64,000 nucleotides of DNA from assembly GCA_035712145.1 (NCBI GenBank), contig DASTBI010000036.1, forward strand, positions 1 to 64,000, read 5' to 3'. Under the pieces are notes generated by a model, which worked only from the letters and a program-made list of their open reading frames with translations, had not been told where the DNA came from and made no database searches. Both the position numbers and the translations under genes were made by a program. The DNA comes from Candidatus Eisenbacteria bacterium. GTDB taxonomy: Bacteria > Eisenbacteria > RBG-16-71-46. Of this stretch, positions 46,598-54,563 are shown piece by piece (positions within the stretch are counted from its first letter, which is position 1; the number at the start of each line of letters is the position of its first letter).

Positions 46598-48450
46598 CGC
46601 GACTCCACGAAGTCCAGCAGTGCCTTGCGGTCGCTCTCGGGAAGCGCGATGAACCCGTCGCGCGCCGCCTGGGCCTCCCCGCCGTGCAGCCGGATGGCCT
46701 GGTCGACGCTGCGCGCCCGGCCATCGTGGAGCAGGAACGCCTCGCCGTTCAGGAACTCGCGCATGACTCGCAAGCCCCACAGCGGCGTGGTGCGCCATTC
46801 CCGCCCGTCGGCGCTTCCATCCGGGCGGTAGTCGGCGAGACCATCTCCCATGTCGTGGAGGAGCAGGTCGGAGTAGAGCGCGACGTCACGGTTGGCCAGC
46901 GCGCGGATCTTGCTGGGACCGGTGCGCAACACCGGCACGTGGCAGCTTGCGCAGCCGACCGACGCGAACACCGTGCGCCCTCGCTCGCGGGATGCGTTCA
47001 TCGCACCGGGCGCCGGGGGCGCTAAGAGTCGCAGATAGGTCACCACCGCGATCACGTCCGCCGCCGGCAGCTCCGGATCGCTCACCCGATCGGCCGCAGC
47101 GTTGGCGGGTGAGGCGAGCGGGTCGTAGTTCTCGACCGTTCGGAAGTCGGACGTGATGCCGATGTCTTCCGCGTAGGCCGCGACCGTCTGCTCGATCAGG
47201 CTCGAGACCTGGGCCTTGCGGCTGAACCGTCCGAGCTGCGGGCCGGTCCCTCCTCCCGGCTCGTGCGCCGGCACGAACTCGGCGGGCTGAACCCAATTGG
47301 GCCGGCCCGAGATGCCGTCCCCGTTCGCATCGGCTTCGTCGGCGTGGGCCAGCACATCCGCGACAGGGATCGCCTCGATCAGCCCCACGCCGAAGACCGG
47401 CGGCGGAAGCCGGCGCGACCACTCGACGCCGCCCGGAAGCTGCTCGGCGTACGCGCCGGGAATCGCGCGCTCCTGGAGCTGAGGCCCGCCCATGTGGTGC
47501 ACGGGATCGCCGCCCATGCTGAAGCGCGTGAGCATGTTCTCCGGCCGGCCGCGGCCGTCCCCGCTGTGGCAGGCGGCGCACGAGACGTTGTTGAAGATCG
47601 GACCCAGTCCATCGGCGATCGCGAACGGCTTCCCGAACTGCGCGTCCCCGGTGGCGAACGCGGCGAGCTCTTCCTTCGTCAGGCCGTCGAGCGGCCCGTC
47701 CATCACGTCGCCGGGGTCCGGAGCCGTGGTCATCAGCGTCCCGCACGCGTTGAGCAGAGCCGCGCCGACCAGGATCCAGGACCAGACGCCGGGAAGCAGC
47801 CGATAGCGCACGCGCCTCGAGTAGTCCTCGTAGCCGTCGAGGTGCTGACGGAGGAAGCGGTCTTCATGCGAGGTGCGGCGAAGGAAGAGGATCGCGACCA
47901 TCGTGGCGGGCACGAGCGCCAGCCACGAGCCGAGCGCCAGGGGACAGGCGGGAGCTCCGAGCACCATGCCCAGATAGCCCGGGTGGCGCACGTGAGCGTA
48001 AGGCCCGGCATCCACCACGCGATGGCCGCGGTCACTCTGGATGCGCACCACGGGAACGAAGAAGCGGTTGGCGCGGACCGAGAGGAGCGTCCACAGGAAC
48101 GAAGCGGCGACCACCGCGAGCGCCGCCCATTGCAGCGGTCGCGGCACGGTGTCGGACCAATGGAACCGGCCCACGTCGAGCAGGGCGATCACGAACGTGG
48201 CCAGGAACAGCAGCCGGATCAGCAGGAGCCGCACCGGGTCTTCGCCGCGCTGATCCCGGCGCATGCGCTCCCGGGCCATTTCTTCGTCGACGATGAGGAC
48301 GGCCATCAGCGTGAGAGCCGAGAGCAAGGCAAAGAAAGCCCACACCATGGGAAGATCGAGGCGGCCCGCGATGGCGAACAAGATGGCGCCCAGAGGAAGG
48401 GTGAACAGCAGCCATCGGAGGAAGCGCTTCACGACCATCGACGCGTTCAT
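46594..48450 (-). CDS. Fusion of ICMT/NnrU-like membrane methyltransferase domain and di-haem cytochrome (DUF1111-type)
   Basis: 618 aa from the ATG at 48450 with GAGG 7 bases upstream (a GTG at 48474 gives 8 more residues). Residues 1-225: four to five helices and the isoprenylcysteine-methyltransferase-like GPYAHVRHPGYLG (149-161). A further helix follows, ending LLNAC like a lipobox. Residues about 250-618: di-haem oxidoreductase domain with haem motifs CAACH (291-295) and CASCH (500-504), an EF-hand-like DEADANGDGIS and WRTTPLWGLR. One continuous frame; no internal start at the junction. The DUF1111 family often accompanies iron-acquisition proteins. First gene of the metal operon. Confidence 0.85.
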   Translation of the reverse strand: MNASMVVKRFLRWLLFTLPLGAILFAIAGRLDLPMVWAFFALLSALTLMAVLIVDEEMARERMRRDQRGEDPVRLLLIRLLFLATFVIALLDVGRFHWSDTVPRPLQWAALAVVAASFLWTLLSVRANRFFVPVVRIQSDRGHRVVDAGPYAHVRHPGYLGMVLGAPACPLALGSWLALVPATMVAILFLRRTSHEDRFLRQHLDGYEDYSRRVRYRLLPGVWSWILVGAALLNACGTLMTTAPDPGDVMDGPLDGLTKEELAAFATGDAQFGKPFAIADGLGPIFNNVSCAACHSGDGRGRPENMLTRFSMGGDPVHHMGGPQLQERAIPGAYAEQLPGGVEWSRRLPPPVFGVGLIEAIPVADVLAHADEADANGDGISGRPNWVQPAEFVPAHEPGGGTGPQLGRFSRKAQVSSLIEQTVAAYAEDIGITSDFRTVENYDPLASPANAAADRVSDPELPAADVIAVVTYLRLLAPPAPGAMNASRERGRTVFASVGCASCHVPVLRTGPSKIRALANRDVALYSDLLLHDMGDGLADYRPDGSADGREWRTTPLWGLRVMREFLNGEAFLLHDGRARSVDQAIRLHGGEAQAARDGFIALPESDRKALLDFVESR

Positions 48451-48478
48451 GAATTCCTCGAGTCCGCGCAGCACCGGG

Positions 48479-48492
48479 TTAGCCTAGGCTAA
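48479..48492. promoter_or_regulatory. Perfect DtxR/MntR-like operator palindrome (site 1)
   Basis: TTAGCCTAGGCTAA is a perfect 14-base palindrome resembling the DtxR/IdeR-type box (TTAGGTTAG-CTAACCTAA half-sites). It lies 29-42 bases upstream of the ATG at 48450, on the promoter side of the operon that encodes a DtxR/MntR regulator. Confidence 0.7.
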
Positions 48493-48512
48493 TTTTCGGC
48501 TTTGGCAAGGCT
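48485..48512 (-). promoter_or_regulatory. Promoter of the metal operon, overlapped by both operators
   Basis: On the minus strand, -35 TTGCCA (5 of 6 to consensus) and -10 TAGGCT are 16 bases apart. The -10 lies inside the perfect palindrome and the -35 inside the second site, which is the expected geometry for steric repression. Confidence 0.5.
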
Positions 48513-48514
48513 AA
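48494..48514. promoter_or_regulatory. Second DtxR/MntR-like operator half-palindrome (site 2)
   Basis: TTTGGCAAGGCTAA (48501-48514) matches site 1 at 11 of 14 positions and is offset from it by 22 bases, about two helical turns, so two dimers would bind the same face. Confidence 0.5.
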
Positions 48515-48548
48515 TCTCGAGCCCGTTTTGGGCCCGGGGCGCAGCGCG

Positions 48549-48577
48549 TTGCCCGGCCTCCGGCCCTTGAGTAGACT
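48549..48577 (+). promoter_or_regulatory. Possible sigma-70 promoter of the 2-oxoacid dehydrogenase operon
   Basis: TTGCCC (48549-48554) and TAGACT (48572-48577) with 17-base spacing, about 30 bases before the GTG start of the E1beta gene; a GGAG ribosome site follows at 48597-48600. Confidence 0.4.
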
Positions 48578-48607
48578 GCGCCGCTCCACTCTCTCCGGAG
48601 ACACTTC

Positions 48608-49582
48608 GTGCCCCAGATGACGATGGTGCAGGCGATCCAGGACGCGCTCCGGATCGCGCTTCGCGAGGACCCGCGTGTGGTGCTGATGGGTGAGGACGTC
48701 GGCAAGAACGGCGGCGTCTTTCGCGTGACCGAAGGCCTGCAGGCGGAGTTCGGGGCCGAGCGCGTGGCCGACACGCCGCTGGCCGAGAACGGCATCGTCG
48801 GCGGCGCGATCGGCATGGCGCTCTACGGCATGAAGCCGGTCGCCGAGATCCAGTTCGTCGACTTCATCTACCCGGCGTTCGACCAGATCGTCTCCGAGCT
48901 GGCCAAGATGCGCTGGCGCTCCGCCGGCCAGTACGCGTGTCCGGTCGTGGTGCGCGCCCCCTACGGCGGTGGCATTCGCGGCGGTCTCTACCACTCGCAG
49001 AGCCCGGAAGCGTACTTCTGCCACACCGCGGGGCTCACGGTGGTGATCCCTGCCACACCGACCGAAGCCAAAGGCCTCCTCCTCTCCGCCATCGCGGGCG
49101 AGGACCCGGTGATCTTCCTCGAGCCCAAGCGTCTCTATCGCACCCTGAAGGAAGACGTTCCGGAGGGCCGCTTCACCACGCCCCTCTCCAAGGCGGAGGT
49201 GGTCCGGGAGGGCACGGAGTGCACGGTGATCGCCTACGGCGCGATGGTGCCGGTGGCGCTCGAGGCCGCGAAGGAAGCCGAGTCGCGCGGCGTCTCGGTC
49301 GAGGTCGTGAATCTGCGCACGCTGGTTCCACTCGATGCCGACACCATGCTGGAGAGCGTGCGCAAGACCGGTCGCGTGGTGATCCTCCACGAGGCGCCGC
49401 GCACCTGCGGATTCGGCGCCGAGCTGTCGGCGCTGATCGCCGAGCAGGCGCTGACCTCCCTGCAGGCCCCGGTCCTCAGGGTCACCGGCTACGACACGCC
49501 GTTCCCCTACACGCTCGAGCACGCCTATCTCCCGGATGCCGCCCGGGTGCTGCGCGCGCTCGAGCACGTGATGCGCTACTAG
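48608..49582 (+). CDS. 2-oxoacid dehydrogenase complex E1 component, beta subunit
   Basis: 324 aa, GTG start at 48608 with GGAG 7 bases upstream. Transketolase-like pyrimidine domain: VLMGEDVGKNGGVFRVTEGL, DTPLAENGIVGGAIGMAL, IQFVDFIYPAFDQIVSE and the RAPYGGGIRGGLYHSQSPEAYF loop. C-terminal domain with VNLRTLVPLD and VILHEAPRTCGFGAE. Best matches the branched-chain 2-oxoacid (or acetoin/pyruvate) E1beta subgroup; the exact substrate is not fixed by sequence alone. Unusually, E1beta precedes E2 and E1alpha. Confidence 0.92.
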   Translation: MPQMTMVQAIQDALRIALREDPRVVLMGEDVGKNGGVFRVTEGLQAEFGAERVADTPLAENGIVGGAIGMALYGMKPVAEIQFVDFIYPAFDQIVSELAKMRWRSAGQYACPVVVRAPYGGGIRGGLYHSQSPEAYFCHTAGLTVVIPATPTEAKGLLLSAIAGEDPVIFLEPKRLYRTLKEDVPEGRFTTPLSKAEVVREGTECTVIAYGAMVPVALEAAKEAESRGVSVEVVNLRTLVPLDADTMLESVRKTGRVVILHEAPRTCGFGAELSALIAEQALTSLQAPVLRVTGYDTPFPYTLEHAYLPDAARVLRALEHVMRY

Positions 49583-49586
49583 ACGC

Positions 49587-49889
49587 ATGCTGGTCGTGGT
49601 GTGGGAGTATCGCGCCAAGCCCGAGCGGGTCGATGACTTCGAGTCCTTCTATCGTCCGGATGGCCCATGGGGCGAGCTGTTCCGCCAGTCGCCCGCGTTC
49701 GTCAGCACCACGTTGATGAAGGACCTGCGCGACGCGCAGCGGTTCGTGGTCGCCGATCGCTGGACCAGCGAGATCGTGTACGAGGAGTTCAAGCGCGAGC
49801 GCGCGGAGGAGTACAACTCACTCTCGGAGCGGGGCGCGCGGCTCTACGAGCACGAGCGGGAGATCGGTCGGTTCGACTTCCTGGATTGA
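49587..49889 (+). CDS. ABM-domain (antibiotic biosynthesis monooxygenase-like) small protein
   Basis: 100 aa ferredoxin-like alpha/beta dimeric-barrel fold: MLVVVWEYRAKPERVDDFESFY, FVSTTLMKDLRDAQRFVVADRW and SERGARLYEHEREIGRF. The family includes haem-degrading and quinol-forming monooxygenases and many proteins of unknown role. It is inserted between the E1beta and E2 genes (4 and 31 bases away) and is therefore co-transcribed. No role in 2-oxoacid oxidation is known to me. Confidence 0.72.
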   Translation: MLVVVWEYRAKPERVDDFESFYRPDGPWGELFRQSPAFVSTTLMKDLRDAQRFVVADRWTSEIVYEEFKRERAEEYNSLSERGARLYEHEREIGRFDFLD

Positions 49890-49920
49890 CCGCGCCCATG
49901 CCGGCGCGAGCGAGGGAGAC

Positions 49921-51144
49921 ATGGCTTTCGAGGTGAAACTTCCCGACATCGGTGAAGGCGTGGCCGAGGGGGAGATCGTGCGCTGGATGGTGAAGCCGGG
50001 AGACGCGGTGAAGGAGCACCAGCCGATGGTCGAGGTCATGACCGACAAGGCCAGCGTCGAAATTCCGGCGCCGCGCACCGGGACGATCAAAGCACTCCAC
50101 GCGCAGGAGGGCGAGGTCGTGCCGGTCGGCACGGTCATCGTCTCGATCGATGTGGACGGCGCGGACGCCCCGGCCGCCGTGGCGGCCCCCGAGCATGCGG
50201 CCGGCGCCGCGAAGGCCACGACCGCCGCGGCGGTCAGAGCGACCTCGGCCGCGCGCACCCGTGTCCAGGCGACGCCTGCGGTCCGGCAGCTCGCCCAGCA
50301 GCTCGGCGTGGCGCTCGAAGGCATCGCGGGCAGCGGCCCCGAGGGGGCGGTTACGGCCGACGACGTTCGCCGGGCGGCGGAAGGCGGTCCCGCGAAGGCC
50401 GCCGCTCCAGCGAAGACCGCACCGGCGACCCCGTCCGGCGAGACCCGCGTGCCCCTGCGGGGTCTGCGCCGCAAGATCGCCGAGCACATGCGGCATTCGC
50501 TCGACACCGCCGCGCACTTCACGTTCGTGGCCGAGTGCGACATGACCGCGGTCGTCGAGCATCGCGAGTGGCTCCTCCCCCGCGCCCGCAAGGCGGGCGT
50601 CCCGCTCACCTACCTGGCGTATCTGGTGAAAGCGCTGATCGAGCCTCTGCGCAAGTACCCTCTGCTCAACGCGAGCCTCGACGACGAGAAAGGCGAGGTC
50701 GTGATCAAGCCCGACATCCACGTCGGCATCGCCACCGCCACCGAGGAGGGATTGATGGTGCCGGTGATCCACGAGGCCGACCGCCGCACGCTGCTCGAGA
50801 TCGCGGTCGAGATCCATCGCCTGGCGCGCGGCGCGCGCGAAGGCAAGCTCGAGGTGCGCGAGCTCCAGGGCGGGACGTTCACCGTGACCAGCACCGGGGC
50901 CCGCGGAGGCCTCCTCGCCACGCCCATCCTTCATCACCCTCAAGTGGCGATCCTCGGGGTCCACGAGGTGAAGAAGAAGCCCGCGGTGGTGGACGGCCAG
51001 ATCGTTGCGCGCGACATGACGAACCTGTCGCTCTCGCTCGACCATCGCGTCGTCGACGGCGCGGTCGGCGCGGACTTCCTCTACGAAGTGATCGCCCGGC
51101 TCCAGCATCCCGAAGCCTGGCTCACGCCGGAGGCCATCGGATGA
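49921..51144 (+). CDS. 2-oxoacid dehydrogenase complex E2 component (dihydrolipoyl acyltransferase)
   Basis: 407 aa with three modules. The N-terminal lipoyl domain has the lipoylation lysine K43 in EVMTDKASVEI. After an Ala-rich flexible linker comes the peripheral-subunit-binding domain (ATPAVRQLAQQLGVALEGIAGSG, about 118-152). The catalytic CAT-like core ends in SLDHRVVDGAVG (H375 and D379). A single lipoyl domain fits branched-chain-type E2 enzymes. Transfers the acyl group from E1 to CoA. The stop overlaps the E1alpha ATG. Confidence 0.95.
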   Translation: MAFEVKLPDIGEGVAEGEIVRWMVKPGDAVKEHQPMVEVMTDKASVEIPAPRTGTIKALHAQEGEVVPVGTVIVSIDVDGADAPAAVAAPEHAAGAAKATTAAAVRATSAARTRVQATPAVRQLAQQLGVALEGIAGSGPEGAVTADDVRRAAEGGPAKAAAPAKTAPATPSGETRVPLRGLRRKIAEHMRHSLDTAAHFTFVAECDMTAVVEHREWLLPRARKAGVPLTYLAYLVKALIEPLRKYPLLNASLDDEKGEVVIKPDIHVGIATATEEGLMVPVIHEADRRTLLEIAVEIHRLARGAREGKLEVRELQGGTFTVTSTGARGGLLATPILHHPQVAILGVHEVKKKPAVVDGQIVARDMTNLSLSLDHRVVDGAVGADFLYEVIARLQHPEAWLTPEAIG

Positions 51145-52241
51145 GCGCTCCGCTGCTGCAGACGCTCGATCTGGAGGGGCGCGCGACCGGACCGGCGCCG
51201 GACGTGCCTGCCGAGGACCTGGTCCGCCTCTTCCGGCACATGCTGATGATGCGGGTGCTCGATCAGCGCATGCTCTCGCTGCAGCGTCAGGGTCGCATCG
51301 GATTCTATGGGACCGCGGCGGGGCAGGAAGCCGCCGTGACCGGATCGGCTTACGCCCTGCGCGAAACCGACTGGGTGTTCCCCGCGCTGCGGGAGATGGG
51401 CGTCGCGCTGTGGCGCGGCACGTCGTTCAGGGACATCGTCTGCCAGCTGATCGGCAACTCCGGCGACGTGCTCATCGGACGGCAGATGCCTTGCCACTTC
51501 AGCGACCGCAAGGTGCTGACGGTCGCCTGGTCCTCGGTGATCGCCACCCAGCTTCCGCACGCGATGGGCGCCGCGTGGGCCGCCAAGCTCCAGGGCCACG
51601 ACACGGTCATGATGGGCTACCTCGGCGACGGCGCGACCTCGACGGGGGACTTCCATGCGGCCGCCAACTTCGCCGGCGTGCTGAAGGCGCCGGTAGTGTT
51701 CTTCATCCAGAACAACCAATGGGCGATCTCGGTGCCGCTGTCACGGCAGACCGCTTCCGAGACCTTGGCGATCAAGGCGCAGTCGTACGGATTCCCCGGC
51801 GTTCGCGTGGACGGCAACGACATCCTCGCGGTGATCGCCGCGACCCGCGCCGCGGTGGAGCGCGCGCGGGCGGGTGAGGGACCGACGCTGATCGAAGCGG
51901 TCACGTTCCGCATGGGCGGCCATTCCTCGAGCGACGATCCGACGCGCTACCGCGAAGGCGCCCTGGTCGAGGAATGGCAGCGTCGCGATCCCGTCGTGCG
52001 TTTCCGTGGCTACCTCCGAGGTCTTGGGCTCGTGAAGGATGGAGACGAGGAGCGCTGGAACGCGGAGGCCGACGAGGCCATCGCCACCGCCGTCCGCGAA
52101 GCCGAGGCGCTTCCTCCGCCTCCGATCGAGAGCATGTTCAGCGACGTCTACAAGGACATGCCCCGGCACATCCAGGAGCAGATGCGTTACGCCGCGGCCA
52201 TGGGCGCCGGCGGCAAGAACGAAGGCGCGTTTCCGCTGTAG
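51141..52241 (+). CDS. 2-oxoacid dehydrogenase complex E1 component, alpha subunit
   Basis: 366 aa from the ATG at 51141 (ATGA overlap); the longer upstream frame is a shadow of E2. ThDP-binding motif GDGATSTGDFHAAANFAGVLKAPVVFFIQNN (GDG...NN), MPCHFSD, and the regulatory loop FRMGGHSSSDDPTRYRE typical of the branched-chain 2-oxoacid E1alpha. Forms the alpha2beta2 thiamin-dependent decarboxylase with the product of 48608-49582. No E3 gene is in the window, so dihydrolipoyl dehydrogenase must be encoded elsewhere. Confidence 0.94.
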   Translation: MSAPLLQTLDLEGRATGPAPDVPAEDLVRLFRHMLMMRVLDQRMLSLQRQGRIGFYGTAAGQEAAVTGSAYALRETDWVFPALREMGVALWRGTSFRDIVCQLIGNSGDVLIGRQMPCHFSDRKVLTVAWSSVIATQLPHAMGAAWAAKLQGHDTVMMGYLGDGATSTGDFHAAANFAGVLKAPVVFFIQNNQWAISVPLSRQTASETLAIKAQSYGFPGVRVDGNDILAVIAATRAAVERARAGEGPTLIEAVTFRMGGHSSSDDPTRYREGALVEEWQRRDPVVRFRGYLRGLGLVKDGDEERWNAEADEAIATAVREAEALPPPPIESMFSDVYKDMPRHIQEQMRYAAAMGAGGKNEGAFPL

Positions 52242-52255
52242 TCGGGTGTGGCGCT

Positions 52256-53428
52256 TCAGGACGTGGAAGGGAGCGCCAGCGAGACGCGCACGCCCTCGAT
52301 CGCGGCGCTCAGCGGGATCGCCGCGATCCCGTTCGGCGCGTAGAACGCGATCGATCGATCGTGCCGCGGCGCCCACTCCCTGGGATCCCCGAGGGAATGG
52401 AACGAGACCGTGGGAATGCCCACGGCGGCCGCGATGTGCATCACGCCCGAGTCGTTGCACGCCAGCAAGTCGAGGGCGGAGCAGGCGGCGGCGAACTCGC
52501 CGATCCCACCCGCCGGCACGAGACCCGCGGTCACGCCGCGCGCGGCAAGCCCGGCGACCACCGCAGCGGCTCGTCCACGCTCGCGCGGAGAATCGAACAC
52601 CACGAGCCAAAGGCGATCTCGAGCGCCGGCGAGCTCGGCGCCGAGTTCGACGAACGACTCCAGCGGCCAGCACTTGAGCTCGTTGGCCGCGCCGGGGTGG
52701 AGCCCCACGATGCGTCCGGGGCCATCGACATCGCCGAGCCCGCGCAGCGCTTCCTCGATCCGCGCGCGACCCGCCGCGCGATCGTTCTCCGAAAGCTCGA
52801 GATGGGTGAGTGGTCGCTCGTTCGTTGGCGCGCACCAGCGGACCAGGTCCAGCAGCCGCTCGGCTTGTGCCGTGGAATGGAGTCCCACGTCGACGTCGAC
52901 GTCGTACAGCGGATCGGTCGATTCCGCCGCGAGCGCTCGCGCTCCGGGATCCTCGGGAGCGTCCGGTGAGATCGGCCCGGCGAACACGCGGCTTCTTCCC
53001 ACGATCAGCCGGGCGCCCGACCAGAATGCGAATCCATCCGCGGACTTCGAGCGTGACACGCTGTTCATCACGAAGGCCACGTCGGGACGAAAGCGCATCA
53101 CGCTCGAGGTGACCGAAGCCAGGTGCGCGATCGAGGCGAGGTCCGAGACGCGGGGCAGGACCCAGACGTCGTCGATGTCCTTCACTCGCCGGGCCAGCGG
53201 CGCCAGGAACTCACGGGTCAGCACCGCCAGACGCGCTCGCGGGTAGCGCGCCCGCAGCGCGCGAAGCGCCGGCGTCGTCAGCACGAAATCGCCGAGCTGG
53301 TCGTGCGGCTTGATGACGAGGATCCGGGTGGCGTTGGCGGCGATCGCGATGCGATCTCGCGCGGCGGGCCGCTTTCGCAGGGATGCCAGCGCGCGAATCG
53401 CGCCGCCGGGATGCTGGACTTTCGACAT
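52256..53428 (-). CDS. Family 9 glycosyltransferase (heptosyltransferase-like)
   Basis: 390 aa. GT-B fold with ILVIKPHDQLGDFVLTTPALRALRARYP at the N-terminus, the central GLHPGAANELKCWPLESFVEL and the C-terminal LDLLACNDSGVMHIAAAVGIPTVSFHSLGDP nucleotide-sugar site. The family adds ADP-heptose or related sugars to lipopolysaccharide core or other cell-surface acceptors. An N-terminal basic extension of about 30 residues is extra. Convergent with E1alpha, 14 bases apart. Confidence 0.88.
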   Translation of the reverse strand: MSKVQHPGGAIRALASLRKRPAARDRIAIAANATRILVIKPHDQLGDFVLTTPALRALRARYPRARLAVLTREFLAPLARRVKDIDDVWVLPRVSDLASIAHLASVTSSVMRFRPDVAFVMNSVSRSKSADGFAFWSGARLIVGRSRVFAGPISPDAPEDPGARALAAESTDPLYDVDVDVGLHSTAQAERLLDLVRWCAPTNERPLTHLELSENDRAAGRARIEEALRGLGDVDGPGRIVGLHPGAANELKCWPLESFVELGAELAGARDRLWLVVFDSPRERGRAAAVVAGLAARGVTAGLVPAGGIGEFAAACSALDLLACNDSGVMHIAAAVGIPTVSFHSLGDPREWAPRHDRSIAFYAPNGIAAIPLSAAIEGVRVSLALPSTS

Positions 53429-53495
53429 CGAAGCGGCACGCTAGCATCCGGCCGCGGAGCGCCGCCAGCCGGGAACTGCTCGAGGAGAGCGGCCG

Positions 53496-54563
53496 CTACT
53501 TCTTCTTCAGTCCAGGAGGGACCGGAGGCCCGATCAGAGGCACCTTCTTCACGGGCTTCTCGTCGAACGTGTCCGGAATCTCACCCTGACCGTAGGGGTC
53601 GCTGCCGAGCCCACCCCAGCTGCTCGGGAAGAACGTGATCGCCACGCGATGCTGCCCGTCCTGGTTGCCCGAGATCAGGTAGCCGTAGTCGAGCCAGAAG
53701 CCGTTCGTGCCGGCGCCGAGACCGAAGCTGGGACCGCTCAGCGGATCGTCGGGCTGCTCCGACATCTCGTGACGGTAGCCGGCGCGCAGCGCGAGCATGT
53801 CCTTGTAGCGCCACTCGGCGCCCGCGCGGACATCGTTGGCGTACGCGTACGGGAAGTTGGCGTCGACCGCGAGGCTGAGGCCCGTTCCCGGATGCGCGAC
53901 CGCGAGGCCGAATCCGTAGTTGGACGGGAAGGGATAGACCGCCCCCGAATAGCTCATGTGTCCGCCCAGGTTCTGGAAGGCGAAGCCGCCGGAGAGGATC
54001 CCATGGCGATACATCAAGCCACCGTCGAACGTCGTCCCGACACCCGACACGTCGCCGAGCTGCTCCATCACGGTTTTCACGCCGAAGCCGACCGTGAGCC
54101 GCCCGATCTGCTGAGCGAGGTGCCCTCCGGCGGCGAATCCGGAGACGGTGAACGCGCCGGTGGGGTTGTTGGAGGCATCGCGGCCCTCGAACGAGCCGTC
54201 TCCCTGATAGAGACCGGAGATCGACCAGCGGGTTCCAGCGTTGCCGAGCTTGCCGCCCATGGCGGCCCACTCCTGCAGGCTCGCATTGTCGAGACCGGAG
54301 TGAGACAGGACGATGGTCCCTTGATCCATCCAGCCGAGCGCGGCGGGATTCCACGAGCTGGCGGCGAGGTCGGTGCCGAGACCGATGGTCGCGCCGCCCA
54401 TTCCGAGGATGCGCGGGCCAGCGCCCAGGCTCAGGAAGCTCGCGGCGGTCGTGCCGGCGTTGTCCTCGCTGGCGCCCGCGAAGCCCGCCGCCACGATCGC
54501 CATGGCGAGCATCGCCCCCAGACACAGGAGCAGGATCCGTTTGATCTGACGGGGTGCGCTCAT
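53496..54563 (-). CDS. PorV/PorQ-family outer-membrane protein
   Basis: 355 aa. An N-terminal signal/membrane segment (LLLCLGAMLAMAIVAAGFAGA) is followed by SFLSLGAGPRILGMGGATIGLGTDLAASSWNPAALG, the typical PorV/UPF0164 opening. The rest is predicted barrel strands; a Pro/Lys-rich tail ends PPGLKKK. PorV is the outer-membrane shuttle of the type IX secretion system and PorQ-like relatives abound in FCB bacteria. Here the neighbouring gene encodes a protein with a possible T9SS-type C-terminal domain, which supports but does not prove a secretion role. ATGA overlap with the preceding gene. Confidence 0.78.
   Translation of the reverse strand: MSAPRQIKRILLLCLGAMLAMAIVAAGFAGASEDNAGTTAASFLSLGAGPRILGMGGATIGLGTDLAASSWNPAALGWMDQGTIVLSHSGLDNASLQEWAAMGGKLGNAGTRWSISGLYQGDGSFEGRDASNNPTGAFTVSGFAAGGHLAQQIGRLTVGFGVKTVMEQLGDVSGVGTTFDGGLMYRHGILSGGFAFQNLGGHMSYSGAVYPFPSNYGFGLAVAHPGTGLSLAVDANFPYAYANDVRAGAEWRYKDMLALRAGYRHEMSEQPDDPLSGPSFGLGAGTNGFWLDYGYLISGNQDGQHRVAITFFPSSWGGLGSDPYGQGEIPDTFDEKPVKKVPLIGPPVPPGLKKK

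Noticed and set aside
46594-48450. Two separate genes (methyltransferase and di-haem lipoprotein) rather than a fusion
   Set aside because: No ATG, GTG or TTG with a ribosome site occurs at the junction and the frame is continuous, so I keep the fusion pending read inspection.
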